Positions 1 to 5,199 are shown, counted from the stretch's first letter. The stretch: 6,722 nt of DNA from an uncultured Collinsella sp. (GCA_959599635.1 CAUGJN010000106.1:1-6722), one strand, 5' to 3'. Program-made: numbers and translations. Notes: generated by a model not told the origin, from the letters alone.

Positions 1-383
1 GCAAGCCCACCGACGCCGAGATGGCCGAGCTCGAGTTTGCCTGGAAGGTCTGCAAGGGCGTCAAGTCCAACGCCATCCTGGTCTCCAAGGGCAAGGCCGG
101 CATTGGCATGGGCCCCGGTCAGCCCAACCGCGTTGACTCTGCGCTGCTTGCCTGCGAGCGCGCCGAGGACTTCTGCGAGCGCGAGGGCGTGGAGAAGGGC
201 GGCTTTGCCTGTGCAAGCGACGCGTTCTTCCCGTTCCGCGACAACGTCGACGTGCTTGCCGCGCACGGCGTGACCTGCATCATCCAGCCCGGTGGCTCCA
301 AGCGCGACGACGAGAGCATCCAGGCCTGCAACGAGCATGGTATTGCGATGGTCTTCACCGGAGCCAGGCATTTTAGGCACTAG
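1..383 (+). CDS. purH: PurH, AICAR formyltransferase/IMP cyclohydrolase (C-terminal part)
   Basis: This is the C-terminal end of the bifunctional enzyme for the last two steps of purine synthesis: formylation of AICAR with 10-formyl-THF, then ring closure to IMP, in the cytoplasm. The open frame enters from the left edge and ends at TAG 381-383, so about 126 residues are visible, all from the transformylase domain. Seen in the sequence are the conserved WKVCKGVKSNAIL segment, the glycine-rich GIGMGPGQPNRVDSA loop, the DAFFPFRDNVD segment, the IIQPGGSKRDDE segment and the hallmark C-terminus MVFTGARHFRH. This end matches the usual PurH terminus, so the gene is intact at its 3' side; the cyclohydrolase half lies outside the window. 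A long imperfect inverted repeat begins 5 bases after the stop, and a good intrinsic terminator lies about 170 bases further on. The identification is very secure. Confidence 0.96.
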   Translation, partial: KPTDAEMAELEFAWKVCKGVKSNAILVSKGKAGIGMGPGQPNRVDSALLACERAEDFCEREGVEKGGFACASDAFFPFRDNVDVLAAHGVTCIIQPGGSKRDDESIQACNEHGIAMVFTGARHFRH

Positions 384-387
384 AGGC

Positions 388-481
388 TTTCCCAAGCACC
401 CGACCTTGCCCCTCAAACCGTCGCTTGCGTACATTTAGTACGCGGCGCTCCTCTTTCGGGGCAATCTCGGGCACTTGGAAA
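388..481. repeat. Long imperfect inverted repeat just after purH
   Basis: Two 21-base arms, 392-412 and 458-478, pair at 17 of 21 positions. Three more A/T pairs at 388-390 with 479-481 extend the stem past one bulged C. Inside lies a second, perfect stem: GCGTAC (427-432) and GTACGC (438-443) around an ATTTA loop. The whole forms a branched or interrupted hairpin of about 94 bases starting 5 bases past the purH stop. No T-tract follows it, so it is not a standard intrinsic terminator. It could be a 3'-end RNA structure protecting purH mRNA, a REP/MITE-like repeat, or a processed RNA. The pairing is seen; the function is unknown. Confidence 0.75.
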
Positions 482-485
482 ACCC

Positions 486-513
486 TTAATGGGATGTTTC
501 TCTATCCCATTAA
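486..513. repeat. Perfect 10-bp inverted repeat
   Basis: TTAATGGGAT (486-495) and ATCCCATTAA (504-513) are exact reverse complements around an 8-base loop. The sequence is A/T-richer than its surroundings and lies 4 bases after the larger inverted repeat. No T-run follows. It could be a protein-binding site, the edge of a small mobile repeat, or part of the purH 3' structure. Confidence 0.7.
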
Positions 514-554
514 ACTGTTCGGTCGCCTGACCATATCGTCAAAATAATCTCTGC

Positions 555-590
555 AAAAGACGGCCGCTCCGTTTGGAGGGCCGTCTTTTT
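555..590 (+). terminator. Rho-independent terminator (possibly bidirectional)
   Basis: AAAAGACGGCC (555-565) pairs perfectly with GGCCGTCTTTT (579-589), with an inner CTCC/GGAG stem and a GTTT loop. The hairpin ends in a run of T, and its 5' side has a matching run of A, so it could stop transcription from either side. It most likely ends purH transcription and insulates the gene at 607. Confidence 0.88.
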
Positions 591-598
591 GGTATAAG
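572..598 (+). promoter_or_regulatory. Possible promoter for the gene at 607/631
   Basis: TATAAG at 593-598 matches five of six bases of a sigma-70 -10 box. The nearest -35 candidate, TTTGGA at 572-577, is poor, has a 15-base spacer and lies inside the terminator hairpin. Transcription would start near 604-606, giving a leaderless message for ATG 607, or a short leader carrying the AAAGG site (619-623) for ATG 631. Weak evidence. Confidence 0.35.
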
Positions 599-606
599 AG
601 GACGGA

Positions 607-1338
607 ATGACTAACACGAAAGGTATGACCATGCCCCAGATTGATGATGCAGAGCTGTTTGGCAATGCCGAGGACCAGCGTGCGTACGAGGACTTTTGCG
701 CCAATCAGGAGGCGGTCGAGAAGTTTACGCTCGACAAGCCCGCGCTTATCTGCCGTTGGCGCATGTCCAACAAAAAGGTGCCCATGCTCAACCGTCACAT
801 TCGCGCGCTGTCCGAGCGCTTGGTGCAGGGCGAGCCGCTTACCCATAACATGCTCAGCTGGGCCAAGCAGCACGTTGAGTGGTCGCTTGCCGAGGGCGAT
901 TACACCGCGCACGACGGCGTGCTCATGCTGGTGATCGACATCAACGGCAACGCCGCCATGACAGTGGGGGAGTACGAGCCGCTGGCCGATACTTCGGCCA
1001 AGGCGCTGCGTGCCCGCTCTGCCGAGGCCCGCTCCGAGGCCGACGAGACCGGCGTGGCGCCCGAGCTACTTGCCGCCGTCAACGACGGGGGGCTTGCCTT
1101 TGTGGCGCCGGCGGACGAGTGCCTGTGCGGCACGGCGACCCTTATTGAGCAGCTGGCCCAGACCAAGGGCATCCCGGTCACGCGCGTGGACATTCCCGCT
1201 CAGCTCAAGGGCGCGCTGTTCCTAGTGAGCGACGAGCACGGCGTGGTCCCCGCCGCCGACGCCGACGCCGCCGAGTCTGATGCCGCGACGGTCGCCTTCT
1301 TTGCCGACGGCTACGAAAAGCTTCGCGCCCGCCGCTAA
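607..1338 (+). CDS. Unknown protein, possibly class IV aminotransferase-like
   Basis: I do not recognise this 243-residue soluble protein with certainty. It has no signal peptide or membrane segment. The order of motifs resembles class IV PLP aminotransferases (BCAT/PabC fold): a VPMLNRHIRAL segment (58-68) like the N-terminal HLxRL helix, a lysine (K132) after EYEPL where the catalytic lysine would sit, and LCGTATLIEQLAQTKGIPV (173-191) plus LVSDEHGVVPA (206-216) like the C-terminal LxGxTR and PV segments. The usual glutamate/asparagine stretch between lysine and LxG appears shortened, and the protein is smaller than typical members (about 270-300), so it may be inactive or changed in function. 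The C-terminus is alanine/aspartate-rich. Three in-frame ATGs occur at 607, 625 and 631: GAGGA (598-602) could serve 607, and AAAGG (619-623) suits 631. The gene stands alone between hairpins. Coding status is likely; function is speculative. Confidence 0.82.
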   Translation: MTNTKGMTMPQIDDAELFGNAEDQRAYEDFCANQEAVEKFTLDKPALICRWRMSNKKVPMLNRHIRALSERLVQGEPLTHNMLSWAKQHVEWSLAEGDYTAHDGVLMLVIDINGNAAMTVGEYEPLADTSAKALRARSAEARSEADETGVAPELLAAVNDGGLAFVAPADECLCGTATLIEQLAQTKGIPVTRVDIPAQLKGALFLVSDEHGVVPAADADAAESDAATVAFFADGYEKLRARR

Positions 1339-1381
1339 ATGATTTTTCTGGGACGGGGATTATTTAATCATTTGATCCCCG
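1337..1381. repeat. Interlocking inverted repeats after the 607-1338 gene
   Basis: Two stems overlap. AAATGATT (1337-1344) is the exact reverse complement of AATCATTT (1366-1373), and CGGGGAT (1354-1360) is the exact reverse complement of ATCCCCG (1375-1381). The arms alternate, so the stems are either mutually exclusive or a pseudoknot; a one-base connector at 1374 makes a simultaneous pseudoknot sterically doubtful. The first arm overlaps the TAA stop. There is no T-tract after the second stem, so terminator activity is uncertain. Confidence 0.6.
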
Positions 1382-1406
1382 CGCCCGCTGCGAGCGAGGG
1401 GCGATT

Positions 1407-1427
1407 CGAACGCTTTCGTTCGCGAAC
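1407..1427. promoter_or_regulatory. Overlapping palindromes upstream of the two-component operon
   Basis: CGAACG (1407-1412) and CGTTCG (1417-1422) form a 6-bp inverted repeat around CTTT. The second arm overlaps a perfect 10-base palindrome, GTTCGCGAAC (1418-1427). It lies about 90 bases before the response regulator start and could be an operator; no binding protein is known to me. Confidence 0.35.
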
Positions 1428-1443
1428 AGTTCTGTCACCTTAA

Positions 1444-1483
1444 TGCCGCGCGAGGCGCGCACCGGCGACTTCGCGGCAATAAT
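1444..1483 (+). promoter_or_regulatory. Possible promoter and dyad of the two-component operon
   Basis: TGCCGCG (1444-1450) and CGCGGCA (1472-1478) are exact inverted arms separated by 21 bases, and the right arm touches AATAAT (1478-1483), a possible -10 box 35 bases before ATG 1519. No convincing -35 box is present at the expected distance, as is common for activator-dependent promoters. Autoregulation by the downstream response regulator is possible but inferred. Confidence 0.3.
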
Positions 1484-1518
1484 GGCAGTAAGACAACCAA
1501 GAGGGGGGAACGGAATCC

Positions 1519-2190
1519 ATGGCGCTGATCTATATCGTTGAGGACGACGAGCCCATTCGTCGCGAGCTTGCCGATATCCTTGCCCGCGCCGGGTTTGAAA
1601 TCGAGGCCTGCGAATCGTTCGAGCATGTCTCGCGCGATATTCTCGCCGCCGCGCCCGACCTGGTGCTGCTCGACCTCACGCTTCCCGTCAAGGACGGCCA
1701 GCATATCTGCCACGAGGTTCGCCGCGAATCCGAGGTCCCCATCATCGTCCTCACCTCACGCACGACCGAGATCGACGAGGTCATGGCCATGACGCTCGGC
1801 GCGGACGACTTTGTTCCCAAGCCCTATAGCGCGCGCGTGCTCGTGGCGCGCATCAACGCACTGCTGCGTCGCACCGCGGCGTCAGGCGAGCGCAACACAC
1901 TTGTCCACAAGGGACTGGAGCTTGACCTCGCCCGCTCCATGGTCACCAACACGCAAGCCGGCACTAGCACCGAGCTCACCAAAAACGAGCTGCGTATCCT
2001 CTCGCTGCTTCTGAGCCGCGCGGGCAAGATCGTTTCGCGCTCGGCCATCATGCAGGACCTGTGGGACTCCGACGCCTTCGTGGACGACAATACGCTCACC
2101 GTCAACATCAACCGCCTGCGCACCACGCTCGAAAAAATCGGCATCAAGGGGTATTTGACCACGCATCGCGGCCAAGGCTATTCGGTCTAG
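1519..2190 (+). CDS. OmpR/PhoB-family response regulator
   Basis: This 223-residue DNA-binding regulator receives a phosphate from the kinase encoded next to it and controls transcription in the cytoplasm. The receiver domain covers about residues 1-115: acidic pair D9/D10 after IYIVE, phosphoacceptor D52 in LVLLDLTLP, switch threonine T79 in IIVLTS and invariant lysine K101 in the FVPKPY segment. The winged-helix DNA-binding domain fills about residues 125-223, with the LTKNELRILSLLLSRAG helix, the VNINRLRTTLEKIG recognition region and the GQGYSV wing at the end. Length and order are normal for the family, and all key residues are present. The start at ATG 1519 is supported by an AAGAGGGGGG stretch (1499-1508). 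The kinase gene begins 9 bases after the stop, so the two are almost certainly co-transcribed. The receiver style is like BceR/GraR regulators; the target genes are not evident. Confidence 0.95.
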   Translation: MALIYIVEDDEPIRRELADILARAGFEIEACESFEHVSRDILAAAPDLVLLDLTLPVKDGQHICHEVRRESEVPIIVLTSRTTEIDEVMAMTLGADDFVPKPYSARVLVARINALLRRTAASGERNTLVHKGLELDLARSMVTNTQAGTSTELTKNELRILSLLLSRAGKIVSRSAIMQDLWDSDAFVDDNTLTVNINRLRTTLEKIGIKGYLTTHRGQGYSV

Positions 2191-2199
2191 GGGCCGGCT

Positions 2200-3243
2200 A
2201 TGTCGTTTGGCAAGTTCTTTAAAGATGCACTGCTTCCCGTCGCCGTGTGGACGTGCGGCGTGCTGCTGAGCTGCTTTGTGCTGACGGTCGCCGGCGCACC
2301 CGTTTCTATCGTGGTCGTGGCGGTTGGCGTGTCCTTTATCTTCGGTATGCTCGGCATCGTGATCGAGTACGCGCGCCGCCGTCGATTTTTGCACCAGCTG
2401 GAGCGCGCGGCCGAGGAGCTGGAAAGCCCTGCGTGGGTGCAGGAGATGGTGCAGTGTCCGACCTATGCCGAGGGTGAGCTTGAATACGAGGTCTTGCGCC
2501 GGGTGGGCAAAGCTGCCTGCGACGAGGTTGCCGAAGGCCGACGTCAGACCGATGACTATCGCGACTATATCGAGAGCTGGGTTCACGAGGCCAAGCTGCC
2601 CCTGGCGGCGGCCCACCTGATTTTGGAAAACCTGGACGGCAGCGAAGACGACCTGTCGCGTGTGGATGACCTGGGTCGCGAGCTGGCTCGCGTGGAGCGC
2701 TATATCGACCAGGCGCTGTACTATGCGCGCTCGGAAGTCGTGGAGCGCGACTACCTGATTCGCCGTTGGGATCTTAAGACCCTGGTGACGGGCGCGATTA
2801 AAGCCAACGCGCGCGAGCTTATCGCGGCGCACGTGGCTCCGGTGTGCGAGAACCTCGACTTTGAGGTCTTTACCGACGAGAAGTGGCTCGAGTTTATTCT
2901 AGGCCAGCTTATTCAGAACAGCATCAAATATGCGCGCGAGGACGGCGCAAAGATCGTGTTTTCGGGCGCGTTGCTGGACGAGGGCCTGGCGAGCGAACGC
3001 ATCGAGCTTACCGTCGCGGACAACGGCTGCGGCGTGAGCGCGGCCGACCTGCCGCGCGTGTTCGAGAAGGGTTTTACCGGCGACAACGGCCGCACCACCA
3101 AGCGCGCAACGGGCATCGGCCTCTACCTGGTGGCGCGCCTGTGCTCCAAGATGGGCATCGACGTCACCGCGGCATCCGACTCCGGCGAAGGCTTTGTCGT
3201 AACGTTCGCCTTCTCAACGAATAAGTTTCAGTATTTCGAGTAG
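2200..3243 (+). CDS. Intramembrane-sensing-type sensor histidine kinase
   Basis: This 347-residue membrane kinase should phosphorylate the response regulator encoded 9 bases upstream. Two hydrophobic helices, about residues 10-31 and 35-55, are joined by only a few residues (AGAPV), so there is no external sensor domain; a basic ARRRRF stretch marks the cytoplasmic side. The phosphoacceptor is H129 in the WVHEAKLPLAA motif, which with the preceding YIES resembles the H-box of BceS/GraS kinases. The ATPase domain has the N-box (N240 in QNSIKYA), G1 (D274 in VADNGCG), an F-box (RVFEKGF) and G2 (TGIGLYL, 304-310). All catalytic motifs are intact. AGGGG (2189-2193), overlapping the regulator's stop codon, is a suitable ribosome site for ATG 2200. 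Bce-type kinases usually sense antimicrobial peptides through an adjacent ABC transporter; none is visible here. A strong terminator follows. The kinase call is secure; the BceS-like subtype is probable. Confidence 0.94.
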   Translation: MSFGKFFKDALLPVAVWTCGVLLSCFVLTVAGAPVSIVVVAVGVSFIFGMLGIVIEYARRRRFLHQLERAAEELESPAWVQEMVQCPTYAEGELEYEVLRRVGKAACDEVAEGRRQTDDYRDYIESWVHEAKLPLAAAHLILENLDGSEDDLSRVDDLGRELARVERYIDQALYYARSEVVERDYLIRRWDLKTLVTGAIKANARELIAAHVAPVCENLDFEVFTDEKWLEFILGQLIQNSIKYAREDGAKIVFSGALLDEGLASERIELTVADNGCGVSAADLPRVFEKGFTGDNGRTTKRATGIGLYLVARLCSKMGIDVTAASDSGEGFVVTFAFSTNKFQYFE

Positions 3244-3273
3244 CACACGCGGCAGGCATTCGTCCAAACAAAA

Positions 3274-3308
3274 CGTGCCGCCCCAACCGGGGCGGCACGC
3301 CATCTTTT
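3274..3308 (+). terminator. Rho-independent terminator of the two-component operon
   Basis: CGTGCCGCCCC (3274-3284) pairs perfectly with GGGGCGGCACG (3289-3299) around an AACC tetraloop. A short T-rich tail (TCTTTT, 3303-3308) follows after a few bases. It begins 31 bases after the kinase stop and is a clear terminator for this operon. Confidence 0.88.
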
Positions 3309-3339
3309 ATCAGCTAACTCGTTGAAGTATGGTGACGAA

Positions 3340-3430
3340 GGCGCAAGGCCGGGAGGGGTTATCTAAGCCGACATCCCGCAGCCGCGAAGCGGCGAGGACG
3401 TCGGCGTGATAACCCCGCAGGCCTTGCGCC
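3340..3430. repeat. 91-base compound inverted repeat beyond the usp 3' end
   Basis: Nested perfect arms occur in order: GGCGCAAGGCC (3340-3350) with GGCCTTGCGCC (3420-3430); GGGGTTATC (3355-3363) with GATAACCCC (3408-3416); GCCGAC (3367-3372) with GTCGGC (3400-3405); TCC (3374-3376) with GGA (3396-3398); and GCCGC (3381-3385) with GCGGC (3389-3393) around a GAA loop. About 34 base pairs form one long hairpin broken by small internal loops. It lies 13 bases past the stop of the minus-strand stress protein gene, between two convergent units. No T-tract flanks it on either strand, so it is not a standard terminator. It may be a REP/MITE-like element or a structured 3' RNA. Confidence 0.8.
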
Positions 3431-3443
3431 GGCGGGAAGGAAT

Positions 3444-3881
3444 CTACTTCACGACCAGAATGTCGCAGTCGGTATTGCGCAGCAGGAACGTCGAAATCGA
3501 ACCCAGCAGCGCATACTTGATCGAGGACAGGCCGCGGGCGCCGCAGAGCACCAGGTCGGGCTTGACCACGTCAAGCATCTCGTCCTTGAGCGTCTCGCGA
3601 ATGCGGCCGGCGCGAATCATGACCTCGACCTCGGGAATATCGGGATTGGCCTTGGCCTCTTCGAGCTGCTTGGCGATGGAGTTCTTAAATGCCTCCTCTA
3701 GGCCGTTGACCAGGTCGACCGGATAGGAGCCGGCGCTCTCGAGTGCCGTGGAATCGATAACGTGGCCGATAATCAGCTTGGCGCCGTTGTTCGCGGCGAC
3801 CTTGATGGCGCGTGCGAGCACAAAATCCTGCTGCTCAGTACCGTCGAGTGAAACAAATACCTTGGTGTAGCCCTCGTTCAT
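3444..3881 (-). CDS. Universal stress protein (UspA family)
   Basis: This 145-residue cytoplasmic protein is a single-domain universal stress protein. Such proteins bind nucleotides and help cells survive starvation or other stress; their molecular role is often unclear. The start has the family pattern KVFVSLDGTEQQDFVLARAI, with conserved D13 after the first strand. The C-terminal nucleotide loop G-2x-G-9x-G-S is complete (G114, G117, G127, S128 in the GARG...LLGSIS segment), so this is probably an ATP-binding member. The ending CDILVVK is typical, and the length is normal for one domain. ATG 3881-3879 is preceded by a near-perfect AAGGAGG (complement of 3887-3893), predicting strong translation. 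The gene stands alone, divergent from uppP and convergent with the two-component operon. A possible stress-type promoter lies about 95 bases upstream of the start. The family call is secure; the specific role is not. Confidence 0.95.
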   Translation of the reverse strand: MNEGYTKVFVSLDGTEQQDFVLARAIKVAANNGAKLIIGHVIDSTALESAGSYPVDLVNGLEEAFKNSIAKQLEEAKANPDIPEVEVMIRAGRIRETLKDEMLDVVKPDLVLCGARGLSSIKYALLGSISTFLLRNTDCDILVVK

Positions 3882-3905
3882 GGTTTCCTCCTTGGTCTAT
3901 CGCAC

Positions 3906-3938
3906 GGGCGCGGGGCTCGTACGTCGGGCGGGCGCGGG
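3906..3938. repeat. Short GC-rich direct repeat in the usp leader
   Basis: GGGCGCGGG occurs twice, at 3906-3914 and 3930-3938, with a 24-base period, in the leader between the possible usp promoter and its start codon. In the usp transcript it would read CCCGCGCCC. It could be chance in GC-rich DNA. Confidence 0.35.
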
Positions 3939-3971
3939 TGCGTTGACCGCCGGACACTTTATCTTGTTGCA

Positions 3972-3998
3972 GTTATACCCAAGGATTTCGGTTTAACT
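3972..3998 (-). promoter_or_regulatory. Possible usp promoter, sigma-B/sigma-F-like
   Basis: Read on the minus strand, GGGTAT (complement of 3975-3980) lies 12 bases after AGTTAA (complement of 3993-3998). This resembles the general-stress pattern GTTTAA-N12-15-GGGTAT, with four of six bases in the first box and six of six in the second. The same spot also offers TATAAC (complement of 3972-3977) as a sigma-70 -10 box, but no good -35 lies at 16-18 bases. Either way transcription would start about 85 bases before the usp start codon. Which sigma factor acts is uncertain. Confidence 0.4.
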
Positions 3999-4042
3999 GC
4001 TCGCAATTCTGTGAACGGGCGAGTTTTTTGGTAAGGGTAGGC

Positions 4043-4069
4043 GCGGTCGCACCGCCAACGGTTGATAAT
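4043..4069 (+). promoter_or_regulatory. Possible uppP promoter with adjacent dyad
   Basis: GATAAT (4064-4069) is a five-of-six match to a -10 box, 61 bases before the TTG start of uppP. A small inverted repeat, GCGGT (4043-4047) and ACCGC (4051-4055), occupies the place where a -35 box would lie; no TTGACA-like box is seen there. The dyad may be an operator, but the evidence is weak. Confidence 0.35.
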
Positions 4070-4130
4070 GGGACATCGCCCGCATCGTCCGCAGAACATC
4101 TACCGGCGGGTGTCTAACGAGGGGGTCCCT

Positions 4131-5111
4131 TTGGATATTATCGAGCTTCTAAAATCTGCCTTCATGGGCCTGGTCGAGGGCATCACCGAATGGCTGCCCG
4201 TTTCGTCGACGGGTCACATGATCTTGGTGGACGAGTTCGTCAAGATGAACGTGAGCGAGACGTTCTGGAATATGTTCCTGGTCGTGATTCAGCTCGGCGC
4301 CATTCTGGCCGTCTGCGTGCTGTTTTTCCACGAGCTCAACCCGTTCTCGCCCAGCAAGGGCAAGGAGGGCCGTCGCGACACCTGGGTGCTGTGGGGCAAG
4401 ATTGTGCTCGGTTGCATTCCTGCGGCGGCGATCGGCCTGCCGCTCAACGACTGGATGGAGGAGCATTTCTACAACGCTCCCGTCGTGGCGCTGGCGCTCA
4501 TTGTGTACGGCGTGCTGTTTATCGTGATAGAGAACTGGCGCGCGAGCAAGCGCGAGGAAATGGCCGTTGCCGGTTCGTTTGGTTCGCGTGCTGTGGTGTC
4601 GGGTGGACGTCCCGCCGGTGCGCACTTTGCGGCGTCCGCCACGGCTACCGCTGAGGATGAGGACGATGACGAGAATCTGGACTTTGGTTCCATCGCCACG
4701 CTCGAGGACCTGAGCTGGAAGACTGCGCTGGGTATCGGCTGCTTCCAGGTGCTTTCGCTGGTGCCTGGTACGTCTCGCTCCGGTTCTACCATCATCGGCG
4801 GCCTGCTTTTGGGCTGTACGCGTTCGGTGGCGTCTAAGTTCACGTTCTTCCTGGCTATTCCTGTTATGTTTGGCGCGAGCGCGCTCAAGCTGGTCAAGTA
4901 CTTTATTAAGGGCGGTACGTTTGGCGCCAACGAGATCGCCATCCTGGGTGTGGGCTGCGTCGTCGCCTTTGTGGTGTCGCTCATCGCCATCAAGTGGCTT
5001 ATGGGCTTCGTCCGCCGTCACGACTTCAAGTGCTTCGGCGTCTACCGCATCATCCTGGGCATCGTGGTGCTCGCGTACTTCTTTGTCCTGGAGCCTATGC
5101 TCGGCCTGTAA
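4131..5111 (+). CDS. uppP: Undecaprenyl pyrophosphate phosphatase UppP (BacA family)
   Basis: UppP removes a phosphate from undecaprenyl pyrophosphate, recycling the lipid carrier for cell-wall precursors; extra copies give bacitracin resistance. It is a polytopic membrane protein of 326 residues. Both active-site signatures are present: GLVEGITEWLPVSSTGH (13-29, with E16 and E20) and PGTSRSG (212-218). I place the start at TTG 4131, giving MDIIELLKSAF as in relatives, with GAGGGGG (4119-4125) five bases upstream. Upstream in-frame starts at 4062 (TTG) and 4068 (ATG) would add an untypical basic tail and overlap the likely -10 box. The protein is longer than usual (about 265-290) because of an insert at about 137-186, after the ENWR end of a membrane helix; it is rich in Ala, Gly and Ser, with an acidic EDEDDDE run at 175-181. 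The gene is monocistronic, divergent from usp, and closed by a strong terminator. The family call is secure. Confidence 0.95.
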   Translation: MDIIELLKSAFMGLVEGITEWLPVSSTGHMILVDEFVKMNVSETFWNMFLVVIQLGAILAVCVLFFHELNPFSPSKGKEGRRDTWVLWGKIVLGCIPAAAIGLPLNDWMEEHFYNAPVVALALIVYGVLFIVIENWRASKREEMAVAGSFGSRAVVSGGRPAGAHFAASATATAEDEDDDENLDFGSIATLEDLSWKTALGIGCFQVLSLVPGTSRSGSTIIGGLLLGCTRSVASKFTFFLAIPVMFGASALKLVKYFIKGGTFGANEIAILGVGCVVAFVVSLIAIKWLMGFVRRHDFKCFGVYRIILGIVVLAYFFVLEPMLGL

Positions 5112-5155
5112 CTTGGTTGACGCTGCGCGGCGGCCAGAGCGACAACTTGTCATTC

Positions 5156-5199
5156 AAAGAGGGTGGCATGACCAAAAGGTCTATGCTGCCCTCTTTTTT
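5156..5199 (+). terminator. Rho-independent terminator of uppP
   Basis: AAAGAGGG (5156-5163) pairs with CCCTCTTT (5189-5196). The stem continues inward through GCAT/ATGC (with two wobble pairs) and ACC/GGT to an AAAA loop. A run of six T (5194-5199) ends the hairpin. It lies 44 bases after the uppP stop and is a clear intrinsic terminator; the A-rich 5' side is too short for confident bidirectional use. Confidence 0.9.

Noticed and set aside
384..606. Riboswitch controlling the gene at 607
   Set aside because: The inverted repeats do not match any riboswitch pattern I know, and a strong terminator separates them from the gene with no visible antiterminator.
1882..2832. A 316-residue open frame on the minus strand across the regulator and kinase genes
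   Set aside because: It lies antisense to two genes with intact catalytic motifs, has no recognisable domain, and long antisense frames are expected where third positions are G/C-rich.
3999..4029. CTCGC/GCGAG pair followed by TTTTTT, a possible terminator or attenuator before uppP
   Set aside because: Only five base pairs with a 14-base loop; too weak, and no gene reads into it on the plus strand from nearby.
5147..5152. TTGTCA, a good -35-like hexamer after uppP
   Set aside because: No -10 box follows at 16-18 bases; the region there is the terminator stem.
4149..5153. A 334-residue minus-strand open frame opposite uppP
   Set aside because: Composition is arginine/histidine/alanine-rich with no family features, and it is antisense to a confidently identified gene.
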